Assembly (NCBI RefSeq): GCF_001403635.1
Contig: NZ_LN879468.1
Location: 310,001 to 374,000, forward strand
Length of the DNA: 64,000 nucleotides
Source: Clostridium massiliamazoniense
GTDB taxonomy: Bacteria; Bacillota; Clostridia; Clostridiales; Clostridiaceae
Reading direction: 5' to 3'
In this document: positions 1 through 9,127 of the stretch, piece after piece
Position numbering within the stretch: position 1 is the stretch's first letter
How the letters are laid out: each line of letters starts with the position of its first letter
The notes under the pieces: generated by a model
Told to the model about the DNA's origin: nothing
Database searches by the model: none
Seen by the model: the letters and a program-made list of their open reading frames with translations, nothing else
Made by a program: the position numbers and the translations under genes

Positions 1-1
1 A

Positions 2-871
2 GGAAGTGCTGGAGTTTCAGTAAAAGGAGGGGCACCAGGAACAAGAGAAACAGATTTATTAGAACCTACAGAAATGATAGAAAAGGTACATGCTATTGTT
101 CTTGCAGGAGGTTCAGCTTTTGGTTTAGATGCATCTTCTGGTGTAATGGAGTATTTAGAGGAATGTAATGTTGGATTTGATGTTGGTGTAGGAAAGGTTC
201 CAATCGTATGTTCAGCTGTATTATTTGACTTGCTATGTGGTGATTCAAAGGTGAGACCAAACAAAGAAATGGGTTATAAAGCAGCTAAAAATGCAGAAAG
301 TTATAAGAAAAATATTAATGGAAACATAGGTTGTGGAACAGGAGCAACCATTGGAAAGATGTTAGGACCAGAATATGCAATGAAAGGTGGGTTTGGAAGT
401 TATGCAGTAGAAATTGGAGATTTAAAAGTAGGCGCTATAGTTGGAGTAAATTGTGTTGGTGATGTTATTAATCCTGAAAATGGACAGATAATAGGTGGGG
501 CATTTAATAAAGAAGAGAAAAAATTTTATAATACACAAAAATTTCTTTTTGAAAACTATGATAAATCAATAAAAGCTTTTAAAGGTAATACAACTATAGG
601 TGTTGTAATGTCTAATGCTAAATTTACAAAAGCTGAGAATAAAAGAATTGCTTCAGTATCACATAATGCCTTTGCTAGAACTATAAAACCAGCACATACC
701 ATGTTTGATGGAGATACTATTTTTTCTATATCAAGTGGATTAATTGAGGCAGATATTAATTTAGTAGCAGAATTATCAACTTATGCTATGGAAAAAGCAG
801 TTGTTAATGCAATTAATAATGCAGAAACTGCTTATGGCTATATAAGTAAAAAGGAGTTATCTGATAATTAG
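2..871 (+). CDS. P1 family peptidase (DmpA/NylC-like aminopeptidase), 5' end outside window
   Basis: The frame is open from base 2, with no stop before the first in-window ATG at 74, and the extra residues (GSAGVSVKGGAPGTRE, then TDLLEP) fit the start of P1/T4-family peptidases, so the true start lies before the window. The family has the DmpA / ornithine acetyltransferase fold and cleaves itself to expose an N-terminal Ser or Thr nucleophile. Here the likely nucleophile region is GNTTIGVV at 584-607, followed by the conserved TMFDGDTIFS stretch. Earlier motifs GGSAFGLDA and GCGTGATIG are also typical. Members hydrolyse short peptides, D-amino acid amides or nylon oligomers; the substrate here cannot be told. 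No signal peptide is visible in the part present. Confidence 0.88.
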   Translation, partial: GSAGVSVKGGAPGTRETDLLEPTEMIEKVHAIVLAGGSAFGLDASSGVMEYLEECNVGFDVGVGKVPIVCSAVLFDLLCGDSKVRPNKEMGYKAAKNAESYKKNINGNIGCGTGATIGKMLGPEYAMKGGFGSYAVEIGDLKVGAIVGVNCVGDVINPENGQIIGGAFNKEEKKFYNTQKFLFENYDKSIKAFKGNTTIGVVMSNAKFTKAENKRIASVSHNAFARTIKPAHTMFDGDTIFSISSGLIEADINLVAELSTYAMEKAVVNAINNAETAYGYISKKELSDN

Positions 872-931
872 CGATGATAGATATATATAATTTTGGATCA
901 AGTAAGAGAAGAAATCGGGGAAAGTGAATTT

Positions 932-1042
932 ATGAATAGAGTAACTATATCCTTTAGTGGTGGAATTTATGAATTTAATTTTGATGACATAAATAAAACT
1001 CTTAAAATAGTAGACAAACTTTTATATGTTGCAAAAAAATAA
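932..1042 (+). CDS. possible 36-residue protein
   Basis: A short frame begins with ATG at 932 after a GGGG-AAAG stretch at about 917-924 that could serve as a ribosome binding site. It encodes MNRVTISFSGG and ends in a lysine-rich tail. The product alternates hydrophobic and polar residues and has no recognised domain. It lies 60 bases after the peptidase gene and just before a terminator, so it could be the last cistron of that unit. Coding status is uncertain because the frame is so short. Confidence 0.35.
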   Translation: MNRVTISFSGGIYEFNFDDINKTLKIVDKLLYVAKK

Positions 1043-1065
1043 AATAATATTAGGTTAAAAGTAAA

Positions 1066-1112
1066 ATACAGCTTTCCTTTAGAGATAATTTACTCAAAAG
1101 GGAAGCTGTATT
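1066..1112. terminator. bidirectional hairpin terminator
   Basis: An imperfect inverted repeat pairs ATACAGCTTTCC with GGAAGCTGTAT. It sits between the plus-strand unit ending at 1042 and the minus-strand gene ending at 1115, with A/T tracts suited to termination both ways. Confidence 0.65.
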
Positions 1113-1114
1113 AT

Positions 1115-1471
1115 TTAGATTGTGCCTATTTCATATTCAAGATCTAAAAGACCTTTTAAAATTCGATATTTGTATTTATGAAGTAATCCTTTTTTTTCTT
1201 CATGATTTTCAGCTTTATTATAGTGTCCAAGCAATGAGTGAATTCTTTTTAAATAGGATTGTAATTCAAGTAAAAAATCTTCATTATGCATAGTAGATTG
1301 CTTTAATAAAATTTCTATAGTATCTAAAGATGTGTTTATAAATTCTTCATCATCTTTTACATTAATTTCTTTATTTGCTGAAATTTTTTCAAAAATTTCT
1401 GAGGCGTGTGTTTTTATGTTATTTAGTAAATTTTCGTAATATTCTTCTTTAAATTCAACTATTTCTTTCAT
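1115..1471 (-). CDS. hypothetical helical protein, 118 aa
   Basis: I do not recognise this protein. It is charged, has no membrane segment and appears almost wholly alpha-helical, with many Glu/Lys/Leu residues. The start is set by a GGAGGT ribosome binding site about 9 bases before the ATG at 1471. It is transcribed convergently with the peptidase unit and shares the terminator with it. A cytoplasmic helical-bundle role is plausible but cannot be made more specific. Confidence 0.7.
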   Translation of the reverse strand: MKEIVEFKEEYYENLLNNIKTHASEIFEKISANKEINVKDDEEFINTSLDTIEILLKQSTMHNEDFLLELQSYLKRIHSLLGHYNKAENHEEKKGLLHKYKYRILKGLLDLEYEIGTI

Positions 1472-1920
1472 TAGATATAACCTCCATGTAAAATGTATTT
1501 TTTAGTTTTATTAGAGAGATTAATTTAAGTAATAAGTCATAAATTGGGGTTTAATTCAGATAATTTTAATCCTAGTTGAATTTATCTAGGAATTTATATC
1601 TGTTTATTTTTAACTTAATTTTATATATATACAATTTTTTGTGCAAATAAAGAGTTATATGAAATTGAAAAATATATATAAGAGTTTCTTAGATAAATTT
1701 TGTATAATAATAAAATTTCTATGAATTTTCTTTATTCTATACTTTATTATTTTATATTTATAAATTTGGGTTAATTTTAATAATAAACTTTAAAAATTAT
1801 TATTATAATAAAAAAATAACATTAAATCCATTTAATTTATATTGAATTAAAAAATAGTAAATGATAGAATTAATGGAAAACAGAATTAGTAACATAAGCT
1901 TTTTATTGGGGGATAAAATT
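1472..1920. other. intergenic region between divergent genes
   Basis: This 449-base AT-rich stretch separates the minus-strand gene from the RND exporter. It holds a copy of the dispersed repeat (1547-1612) and a TATAAT at 1703-1708 that could be a -10 element for the exporter, though no good -35 is seen. A stretch of open frame upstream of 1921 is read as leader, because the ribosome binding site lies just before 1921. Confidence 0.6.
1547..1612 (-). repeat. dispersed repeat, partial copy, minus orientation
   Basis: On the minus strand this resembles the central and right parts of the full-length elements at 40403 and 60819: the AAACAGA block, a TAGATAA block and the end with TCTGAATTAA. 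Confidence 0.5.
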
Positions 1921-4900
1921 ATGATTTCTAAATTTAGTGTGAAAAAACCACTAACAGTGTTTGTAGCTGTAATTTTAGTTATTATTTTAGGTGCTGTTTC
2001 TTTTTTAGGAATGAAAACAGACTTATTACCTAAAATTGAGTTACCTTTTGTGGTGGTTATGACTACGTATGCTGGGGCTAATCCTGAAAAGGTAGAATTA
2101 GAAGTAACAAAACCTTTGGAAAAGGTTTTGTCTACTACTGCAGGAGTAGAGAAAATTAATAGTATATCGCGAGAAAATTCCAGTTTAATTATGGTAGAGT
2201 TTAATGCTGGAATAAACATGGATAGTGCAATTATAGATTTGAATTCAAAAATTGATTTGATAAAATCTAGTTTAGGGGAAAATGTACAAAATCCAACTAT
2301 AATGAAAATGGATCCAAATATGCTACCAATTATGGTTGCTACTGTGGATGTTGAAGGATTAAAAGGGAAGGAACTTTCTGAATATGTAAAGAATAATATT
2401 ATTCCTTCTTTCGAACGTATAGATGGAGTTGCATCAGTTGATGCAATAGGTCTTTTAGAAGAGAGAATAAAAATAACACTAGATGAAAAGAAAATAGAGG
2501 AAATAAATAATAAAGTACTAAGAACAATAGATGCTAATTTAGCTGATGGAGAAGCAAAATTAAATTCGGCAAAAGCTGAAATTAAAGATGCTAAGAAGAA
2601 ATTAGATGAAGAAGGTAAGAAAAAGGCTGAGGATCTTGCTACTGGTGGACAAGCATTAGGAGACGGGAAAAACCAATTAGAATCAGCTCTTAAAGATTTA
2701 CCTAAGCTTAAAAAAGAATTAGAAAGTCAAAAGGCTGACTTAATATCTAAAAGAGATGCTTTAGAAAAGGTTATAAAATGGCAAGAAGAAAATAATGTTT
2801 CTGTAAAGGATGAAGAAAGGGAAGCTATAAAGCAATTTAATGAGGCTATAACTAAGTTAGAAGCTGCTATTTCAGATATTGATAATCAAAAACCAACTTT
2901 AGAAAGTAAATTAGAAGAAATAAAAAAAGGTGAAAAAGATTTAGAAGTTGGTAAGTTAGTTTTAAATCAAGAATTAGGTAAAGTAAATGCTAGTTTAGCT
3001 GCAAGTGAAGCTGAATTAAATAGAGCTACAAAAGAGTTTGAGAAAGCTAGAGATGAGGCTTATGCAAAAGCTAACATAGGTTTTGCAATAACAAAGGAAA
3101 ATATAGCAAAGATTTTAATGGCTCAAAACTTTTCAATGCCTGCTGGGTATATAGATGATGGGTTAAATAAATTTGCAGTTAAAGTTGGAGACAAAATAAA
3201 GGACTTAGAAGAATTAAAAAATGTAGTTTTAATGAATATGGGAACAGCTGGAGTTGGAGAGGTTAAACTTTCAGATATAGCTACTGTAGAGATGGATGAT
3301 AATTCAGATTCTCTATATACAAAGATAAATGGAAATGATGGCATAATGTTTAGCATACAAAAGCAAAGCAATGCATCAACTTCAGAGGTTTCAGATAAAA
3401 TAAATAAGACTATAAAAGAGCTTACTAAGAAGGATTCTAAGGTTCATATAACAGCTCTTCAAGACCAAGGTGTTTATATAGACTTTGTTATAAACTCAGT
3501 ACTTCAAAACTTATTATTAGGTGGAGCATTAGCTATCCTTATATTATTCTTATTCTTAAAGAGTATAAGACCAACAATAATAATTGCAGTAAGTATACCT
3601 ATAAGTTTACTTTTTGCAGTGGTAATGATGTATTTTAGTGGAGTAACAATGAACATAATATCACTAGGAGGACTAGCCTTAGGGGTAGGAATGCTCGTTG
3701 ATAATAGTATAGTTGTTATAGAAAATACCTATAGGCTTAGAAATGAGGGAATGCCAGCAAAGGAAGCAGCTGTAAAGGGTGCAGCTCAAGTTGCAGGAGC
3801 TATAATAGCTTCTACACTAACAACAGTTTCTGTATTTTTACCTATAGTATTTACTCAAGGCTTATCACGTCAGTTATTTACTGATATGGGATTAACAATA
3901 GCCTATTCTTTAGTGGCAAGTTTAATAGTTGCTTTAACATTAGTTCCAGCTATGTCATCTTTAGTTTTACGTACTACTGATGAAAAGGAACATAAATTAT
4001 TTGATAAGGGAGTTAACTTCTATGAAGGGCTTTTAAGAAAGGCTTTAAAGCACAAGGTTTTAATATTGGTAATATCTCTTGTGTTATTCATAGGTAGTGC
4101 TTTGTTAAGTGTTTCAAGGGGAACTATTTTAATGCCAGCTTCTGATGGAACACAAATATCTTTAACGATGACAATGCCGAGAGGTACTGATAAGGCTGAA
4201 GCTAGAAAAATGAGTGATACAATTATTGAAAAAATAAGTTCCATTGAAGATATAAAAACTATTGGTGCTATGGAAAAATCAAATAATATGAATCCTACTT
4301 CTAAGAATGAAATTTCAATGTACATTCTTTTAAAGGATGATAAAAAACTTAGCAGCCAAGAAGTTGGAGCTGAAATAAAGAAGCTTACTAAAGATTTAAA
4401 ATGTGAAATTAAAGTTCAAACAGAAACAATGGATATGTCAGCTTTAGGTGGTTCAGGAGTTAATGTTGCAATAAAGGGTAGTGACTTAGATAAGCTTAAA
4501 GAAATTGCAAAGGATATTACAAAGATGGTACAGGGGACTGAAGGAGCAACCAATGTAACCAATGGATTAGAAGAAGGGGCTAAGGAAGTAATAATTACAG
4601 TAGATAAAGAAAAGGCTATGGCTCATGGATTAACTGTAGCTCAAGTTTATCAAGAAGTGGCTACAGCAATTAAAAATGAAGCAACTTCTACTAATTTAAA
4701 TATAGAAAACAAGGAATACCCAATGGTATTAGTTAATGGTGAAGAAAGTAAAGTTCTTAAAGATACTTTAAAGGATTATAAACTTAAAGTAAGTAAAGAT
4801 GGAAAAGAAGAAAAAATTCCTTTAAGTGGTATAGCTACTTTGTCAGAAGCAGATAGCTTAATGGCAATAAACCATGAAGGTCAATTAAGAACAATAACTA

Positions 4901-5592
4901 TTAATGCAACAGTAGATAAGGAACATAATGTGGGTCTTGTAAATAAAGAAATAGAGAAAAAGCTAAAGGATTATAAAGTACCAGCAGGTTATACAATAGA
5001 TTTAGAGGGTGAAAAAGAGTCAATGGATCAGGCCTTCGGAGATTTAGTAAAAATGATTACTTTAGCAATAGTATTTATATACTTAATAATGGTTGCGCAA
5101 TTCCAATCATTACGTTCTCCATTTATAGTTCTATTTACAATACCATTAGCATTTACAGGAGGATTTTTAGCATTATATCTTACAAATTTTGAAATTAGTA
5201 TGATTGCAATGTTAGGATTCTTAATATTATCTGGTATAGTAGTTAATAATGGTATAGTTTTTGTTGATTCTGTAAATCAGTTAAGAGAAGAAGGATTGGA
5301 AATGAATGAAGCTTTAATAGTAGCTGGAAAAACAAGAGTAAGACCAATATTAATGACTGCTCTTACAACAATATTAGGGTTGTTAACTTTAGCAATGGGC
5401 TTAGGAACAGGAGCAGATATGATACAGCCAATGGCTATAGTAACTGTAGGTGGACTTGCTTATGCTACAATATTAACTCTATTTGTAGTACCAATAATGT
5501 ATGCTGTATTAAACAGAAAGAGAAAGAAAAAAAGTAAAGATAAGAATAAAAATAAAAGTGAAAATGAAGTAAAAGAATTGCAAAAGCAATAA
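1921..5592 (+). CDS. RND family efflux transporter (AcrB/SwrC-like), 1223 aa
   Basis: This is a proton-driven exporter of the hydrophobe/amphiphile efflux family, acting in the cell membrane. The start at 1921 is chosen over an upstream in-frame ATG because GGGGGAT lies about 8 bases before it and the N-terminus MISKFSVKKPLTV is typical. Membrane segment 1 is at residues 11-30; a cluster of five lies at about 521-690, with the family motif GMLVDNSIVVIEN (one Asp kept, Asn where AcrB has a second Asp); another begins near 710, and the last five lie at about 1044-1195. Residues about 200-380, inside the first extracytoplasmic domain, form a long Lys/Glu/Ala-rich coiled coil that AcrB lacks. A terminator follows at once. 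No membrane fusion protein gene is adjacent, as expected in a Gram-positive cell. Confidence 0.92.
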   Translation: MISKFSVKKPLTVFVAVILVIILGAVSFLGMKTDLLPKIELPFVVVMTTYAGANPEKVELEVTKPLEKVLSTTAGVEKINSISRENSSLIMVEFNAGINMDSAIIDLNSKIDLIKSSLGENVQNPTIMKMDPNMLPIMVATVDVEGLKGKELSEYVKNNIIPSFERIDGVASVDAIGLLEERIKITLDEKKIEEINNKVLRTIDANLADGEAKLNSAKAEIKDAKKKLDEEGKKKAEDLATGGQALGDGKNQLESALKDLPKLKKELESQKADLISKRDALEKVIKWQEENNVSVKDEEREAIKQFNEAITKLEAAISDIDNQKPTLESKLEEIKKGEKDLEVGKLVLNQELGKVNASLAASEAELNRATKEFEKARDEAYAKANIGFAITKENIAKILMAQNFSMPAGYIDDGLNKFAVKVGDKIKDLEELKNVVLMNMGTAGVGEVKLSDIATVEMDDNSDSLYTKINGNDGIMFSIQKQSNASTSEVSDKINKTIKELTKKDSKVHITALQDQGVYIDFVINSVLQNLLLGGALAILILFLFLKSIRPTIIIAVSIPISLLFAVVMMYFSGVTMNIISLGGLALGVGMLVDNSIVVIENTYRLRNEGMPAKEAAVKGAAQVAGAIIASTLTTVSVFLPIVFTQGLSRQLFTDMGLTIAYSLVASLIVALTLVPAMSSLVLRTTDEKEHKLFDKGVNFYEGLLRKALKHKVLILVISLVLFIGSALLSVSRGTILMPASDGTQISLTMTMPRGTDKAEARKMSDTIIEKISSIEDIKTIGAMEKSNNMNPTSKNEISMYILLKDDKKLSSQEVGAEIKKLTKDLKCEIKVQTETMDMSALGGSGVNVAIKGSDLDKLKEIAKDITKMVQGTEGATNVTNGLEEGAKEVIITVDKEKAMAHGLTVAQVYQEVATAIKNEATSTNLNIENKEYPMVLVNGEESKVLKDTLKDYKLKVSKDGKEEKIPLSGIATLSEADSLMAINHEGQLRTITINATVDKEHNVGLVNKEIEKKLKDYKVPAGYTIDLEGEKESMDQAFGDLVKMITLAIVFIYLIMVAQFQSLRSPFIVLFTIPLAFTGGFLALYLTNFEISMIAMLGFLILSGIVVNNGIVFVDSVNQLREEGLEMNEALIVAGKTRVRPILMTALTTILGLLTLAMGLGTGADMIQPMAIVTVGGLAYATILTLFVVPIMYAVLNRKRKKKSKDKNKNKSENEVKELQKQ

Positions 5593-5601
5593 CAGTTTAG
5601 A

Positions 5602-5627
5602 GGATGTATCAAATTATAGATACATCC
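5602..5627 (+). terminator. terminator of the recurrent GGATGTATC type
   Basis: Perfect 9-bp arms GGATGTATC / GATACATCC enclose the loop AAATTATA, 10 bases after the RND stop codon, followed by TTTCT. The same arms and loop recur at 35425, 38249 and, extended, at 63272. Confidence 0.85.
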
Positions 5628-5726
5628 TTTCTGCGTTTATAGAGACTTTAGTTATGAGATAAAAAAGGTTTTTAAAAAAACTGTAGAATAATATTATTTA
5701 TAAAAGGATTTTTATGGAGGTAAAAT

Positions 5727-5801
5727 ATGGTCAGATTTGAAAAGATATTTGATGATGCTAAAATAGAGGGAGAAATTTATTTACTTACTCTAAGAATATA
5801 A
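5727..5801 (+). CDS. possible 24-residue peptide or gene remnant
   Basis: ATG at 5727 follows a good TGGAGG site with 6-base spacing. The frame encodes MVRFEKIFDDAKIEG and stops after 24 residues. It may be a real small peptide or the broken start of a lost gene; no continuation in other frames was recognised. The surrounding 513-base gap (5593-6105) otherwise holds only two hairpins. Confidence 0.25.
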   Translation: MVRFEKIFDDAKIEGEIYLLTLRI

Positions 5802-5914
5802 AAAGATTAATTATATTGTTAAAATTTTAAAAAAATATAAGTGAAAAAATAATAATACATGGAAATAAATATCATTTTTTAAGTTAAAAATGGAATTTAT
5901 TGAATTTAAAAGTA

Positions 5915-5960
5915 AAAAAATCACTTTAAATTGTTATTTAAATAATTTAAAGTGATTTTT
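5915..5960. terminator. strong hairpin terminator
   Basis: AAAAATCACTTTAAATT pairs with AATTTAAAGTGATTTTT around a short loop. A- and T-tracts on both sides suit termination in either direction. It closes the short frame at 5727 or read-through from the RND gene. Confidence 0.7.
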
Positions 5961-6105
5961 ATAATTAAATTTTATAGAAGTACTTGATTTTAATGGAATT
6001 ATTAAAGTGATATAATAATTAAGCAATAATTATTATTAATAAGTAATTAACTTAAAGATTTATTTAGAAGTTTATTTATATTATTTAAGAGGGAGGAGTA
6101 TAATT

Positions 6106-6348
6106 ATGCTTAGAGTATATCTTTTAGATAGAGGAATGAAAAATAAGAAAAGGGAAGAAGCCATTTTAGAAAATAATATTCAAGAAAGAATTGAATTTAA
6201 GAGAATAAATAAGTATAGAATTCAAGTTGAAAGAATTCTTAGAGATTTAGATAATTTAGATGATGAAATTATAAATAACGAAGTGATAAAAGTATTTAAA
6301 TCAGCTATAAAAGAATTAGAATCAAAATCAACAGTTTCAAAACTATAG
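6106..6348 (+). CDS. hypothetical charged protein, 80 aa
   Basis: I do not recognise this protein. It is small, soluble and very rich in Lys, Arg, Glu and Ile, and is predicted to be mainly helical. The start is well supported by GGGAGGAG about 8 bases before the ATG. It is a single gene with a terminator shortly after. Its size and charge would fit a small regulatory or nucleic-acid-associated protein, but no motif shows that. Confidence 0.65.
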   Translation: MLRVYLLDRGMKNKKREEAILENNIQERIEFKRINKYRIQVERILRDLDNLDDEIINNEVIKVFKSAIKELESKSTVSKL

Positions 6349-6384
6349 AGGCTTTAATAAATGAATATAATAATTAAAGAATAG

Positions 6385-6432
6385 AGATGTATTAAGCAAT
6401 AAAAAATATTTTGTTTAATACATCTATTTTTT
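6385..6432 (+). terminator. hairpin terminator
   Basis: AGATGTATTAA pairs with TTAATACATCT around a loop of about 20 bases, followed by a T-run. It closes the gene at 6106-6348. Confidence 0.75.
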
Positions 6433-6487
6433 TAAAGTTTATTGATTATTTTACGATAATTAATAAAAAAAGAAAAGGTGAGGAAAA

Positions 6488-6883
6488 ATGGGTGAATTAA
6501 TAAAAATAATAATACCAGAAATTATTCATTTATTAGAATTATTTGGAATAACTATAATAGCTATAGGAGGACTTAGAGCTTTTTATAAATATCTTATGAA
6601 TTTATTAATGAAGAAAAATTATTCTATTAAAATTGATTTTGCAGAATCTTTAACCTTAGCTTTAGAGTTTAAGCTTGGTGCTGAGATATTAAAAACAGTT
6701 CTTGTTCAAAATTTAGATGAAATGTACATATTAGGTGCTGTTATATTACTTAGGGCGGTATTAGCCTTTGTAATACATTGGGAGGTAAAAGGAGAAAGAA
6801 AATTAGAAGGAGAAAAGAAGTTAGAAGAGGCAAGAAAATTAGAGGAAGAGAAGAAAAAACAATACATTATAGAAGAAGTATAA
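6488..6883 (+). CDS. DUF1622 family membrane protein, 131 aa
   Basis: The protein has a first membrane helix at about residues 10-30, a second hydrophobic pair at about 70-100, and the pattern IIAIGGLRAFYKYL followed by a conserved ALEFKLGAEILK stretch, which I recognise from DUF1622 membrane proteins. Their function is unknown. The last 30 residues are a highly charged Lys/Glu tail built on KLEEEKK-like repeats, probably a cytoplasmic coiled coil and longer than usual for the family. Start: AAAAGGTGAGG lies just before the ATG. It is a single gene with a hairpin after it. Confidence 0.8.
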   Translation: MGELIKIIIPEIIHLLELFGITIIAIGGLRAFYKYLMNLLMKKNYSIKIDFAESLTLALEFKLGAEILKTVLVQNLDEMYILGAVILLRAVLAFVIHWEVKGERKLEGEKKLEEARKLEEEKKKQYIIEEV

Positions 6884-6906
6884 AATTAAGATTTAATTTG
6901 TGAACT

Positions 6907-6944
6907 AAGTAGTATCAGTATTATTAATGTTGGTACTATTTTTT
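6907..6944 (+). terminator. hairpin terminator
   Basis: AGTAGTATCA pairs imperfectly with TTGGTACTATT across AT-rich sequence and is followed by a T-run. It lies shortly after the DUF1622 gene. Confidence 0.6.
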
Positions 6945-7153
6945 GAAAATATAATTTAAAGTAGAATAAGTAATTTTTGATGTTTATTTTAATATTAAGA
7001 TTTTGATGTTTCTTTAAAAGAAAGTAAATAATACATGTAGATTTTACTTAAATTAAAATTAATTGAAATAGTTTTAATAAATATTGATATAATTTTATTG
7101 TTATATGTAAAAATATAATAAAACTTACATAAGAAAATAAAATATTATTGTGT

Positions 7154-7159
7154 TATAAT
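7154..7159 (+). promoter_or_regulatory. possible -10 element for the DUF975 gene
   Basis: TATAAT lies 55 bases before the start codon. No convincing -35 was seen at 16-18 bases. The rest of 6884-7214 (331 bases) is AT-rich, without other structure that I see. Confidence 0.4.
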
Positions 7160-7214
7160 CCCCGTACAGGTAAAATATATTAATAATTTCAAATTGTAAC
7201 ATGGGGGAAAAGCT

Positions 7215-7838
7215 ATGAATAGAAAAGAACTAAAGAGCAAAGCTAAAGAACAATTAAAGAAAGATAATAATTACTGGAAAATTACGTTTATTGTATTTAT
7301 TTGCTTTGTAATTGCAGGATTTGGTAATTGGTTAAGTAATGAATTTAATGGAGGAACTAGAGAAATTATAAATCTATTATATACAATTTTATTAGCATAT
7401 CCAGTATTCATTAGTATAATATATGTAGTTTATAATATCGCTAAAAATAAAGAATGTTCTATAAAAAATTTAGGGTATTTTACAAAGATATATGGGAAAG
7501 CAGTAGGAATTAAAATTTTATTAAGTATATTTACAATAATAGGATTTATATTATTTATAATACCAGGAATAATTGTATCATTAAGATTATCACAGGCAGA
7601 ATTTATTTTAGTAGATGATAATTCTAAAGGAGTAATTCAATGTTTGAAGGAAAGTAATGAAATGATGAAAGGTCATTGTTGGGAATTTTTTGTTTTGGCA
7701 CTTAGCTTTATATTATGGTATATAGTGTGTATAGTAACTGTATTTATAGGATTTATTTTCTTAATGCCATATTATAGTACAACATTCGCTAATTATTATT
7801 TAGAATTAAAAGGAAGCAAAGAAAAAGAATTAATTTAA
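7215..7838 (+). CDS. DUF975 family membrane protein, 207 aa
   Basis: The N-terminus MNRKELKSKAKEQLKKDNNYW is the signature start of DUF975 integral membrane proteins, followed by about five hydrophobic segments and the internal motif GIIVSLRLSQAEFILVDD, also typical of the family. Function is unknown; the protein resides in the cytoplasmic membrane. The start is supported by ATGGGGGAAA just upstream. It appears to be a single gene. A weak terminator-like dyad occurs at about 7956-8020, after a partial dispersed repeat. Confidence 0.82.
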   Translation: MNRKELKSKAKEQLKKDNNYWKITFIVFICFVIAGFGNWLSNEFNGGTREIINLLYTILLAYPVFISIIYVVYNIAKNKECSIKNLGYFTKIYGKAVGIKILLSIFTIIGFILFIIPGIIVSLRLSQAEFILVDDNSKGVIQCLKESNEMMKGHCWEFFVLALSFILWYIVCIVTVFIGFIFLMPYYSTTFANYYLELKGSKEKELI

Positions 7839-8274
7839 GAGTTTATAAATACTTTTGACTAAGCATTGAGATGGAGTCAAAACTCCATTTGAATTAAGTC
7901 TATGTTTATATTAAGAAGATTAGATATAAATCAATAAATAATCATAAAAATTTAGAAAGAGTTTTGATTTTGTAATTTTTAGATTTACAAAGTTAAAGCT
8001 CTTAAATTTTTTATTATGTTTTTTTATATAGATAAACATTTATTTAATAATAAGAATACTTATATAATTTTCATTAATGAACTTTGAGGGTAAATTAACC
8101 AATAATATAAGTTATTTGTATAAAAAGGTATTTTTAAGAATATTAAATGATGTTATAATAACTAAGTTGGATTTATGGTTTTAAATAGCACAATATAATT
8201 TCTAACAAGTTGAAGAGTACATTAAAATATATTTTATGTATAGAAATAAAGGTTTATAAAGGAGTACTTTACAA
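7839..8274. other. intergenic region with repeat fragment
   Basis: A 436-base AT-rich gap. It contains a partial dispersed repeat (7858-7912), an imperfect dyad at about 7956-8020 (AGAGTTTTGA against TTAAAGCTCT), and the leader of the next gene. No coding frame with a ribosome binding site was found. Confidence 0.5.
7858..7912 (+). repeat. dispersed repeat, right-end copy, plus orientation
   Basis: Contains ATGGAGT-CAAA-ACTCCAT (7871-7888) followed by TTGAATTAAGTCTATGTTTAT. It matches the right end of the full element at 60819 except that the stem has a compensatory A-T to G-C change (TAGAGT/ACTCTA there). Confidence 0.6.
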
Positions 8275-8994
8275 ATGAAGAAAAGCATAATATTGATAAT
8301 ATCTATATGTGTTATTGGAGTTTTATTCTTTTTAGGATATAAGATTGGTAAGGATATTCATACTAATAATGTGAGTAATAGCAATAATGTAAACAGTACT
8401 AATAATATTACTTATAATAATAGTGGTGATAATAGTGATAGTAGTTATACTACACAGAATAGTAACATAAATAATACTAATGAAGATATACATAGTAATA
8501 ATGTAACTAGGGTTAATGGTTTTACAGATCATAATAAAAGTAATATAGTAACAAAGCAAGAAGTTAAGACTGTAAGTAATTTGGGCAATAATTCTACTGT
8601 TCAGAGTTATTTTGGAACATGGAAAGTTTCAAATTCTATTGGATATTCTATAGAAGGGATTTCAGGTGATTATCCATCAATGACAGGAAAAGAGTTAAGA
8701 ATTTCAAATAATCTTTATGAATTTAATGGAGTTAATATTTCTAATCCACATTATTATATTAAGAAGGTAAGTTCAAGGGTACTTTTTGGAGAAGATGGTG
8801 CAACGGGGATATTAGGAAATAGTGATATGCTTAATGTTCTTTTTGTATCTCAACAAGCTTTAAGTAACTCAGAGATAGAAAATTTAGAACCTCAAGGGTT
8901 AATTCCAACTATTATATTATATAATTCTAAGATTTATATTTTTGGTGGAGGAAAAAATTATTCTGAAATCTATAGCACTTACTTAATTAAATAG
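8275..8994 (+). CDS. membrane-tethered extracellular protein, N/S-rich linker, unknown C-terminal domain
   Basis: I do not recognise the family. Residues 4-23 form one hydrophobic segment without a clear cleavage site, so the protein is probably anchored by an uncleaved signal. Residues about 30-105 are a low-complexity linker of Asn, Ser and Thr. The rest (about 110-239) is a compact domain beginning YFGTWKVSNS and rich in beta-strand-like segments. WKV after a GTW start recalls lipocalin-type domains, but this is weak. AAGGAG lies about 12 bases before the ATG. Similar one-helix plus linker proteins occur at 19830, 39744 and 57051. Confidence 0.7.
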   Translation: MKKSIILIISICVIGVLFFLGYKIGKDIHTNNVSNSNNVNSTNNITYNNSGDNSDSSYTTQNSNINNTNEDIHSNNVTRVNGFTDHNKSNIVTKQEVKTVSNLGNNSTVQSYFGTWKVSNSIGYSIEGISGDYPSMTGKELRISNNLYEFNGVNISNPHYYIKKVSSRVLFGEDGATGILGNSDMLNVLFVSQQALSNSEIENLEPQGLIPTIILYNSKIYIFGGGKNYSEIYSTYLIK

Positions 8995-9047
8995 CATAAT
9001 TTAATTTTTATATTGTTATAAATCATAAATAAAAAAAGTCTTTAAAA

Positions 9048-9083
9048 TAAAGGAATTGGTAAATTGATTTTTACTAATTCCTT
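9048..9083. terminator. bidirectional hairpin terminator
   Basis: AAAGGAATTGGTAAA pairs with TTTACTAATTCCTTT with one mismatch around a 6-base loop. It lies between convergent genes ending at 8994 and 9128. Confidence 0.8.
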
Positions 9084-9127
9084 TAATTTTGCGTATTTAT
9101 ATCAATTAATTATGTGAAAAGAATATT

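Noticed and set aside
1803-2219. Minus-strand frame over the start of the RND gene
   Set aside because: It overlaps a well-supported gene, has no ribosome binding site and has no recognisable product.
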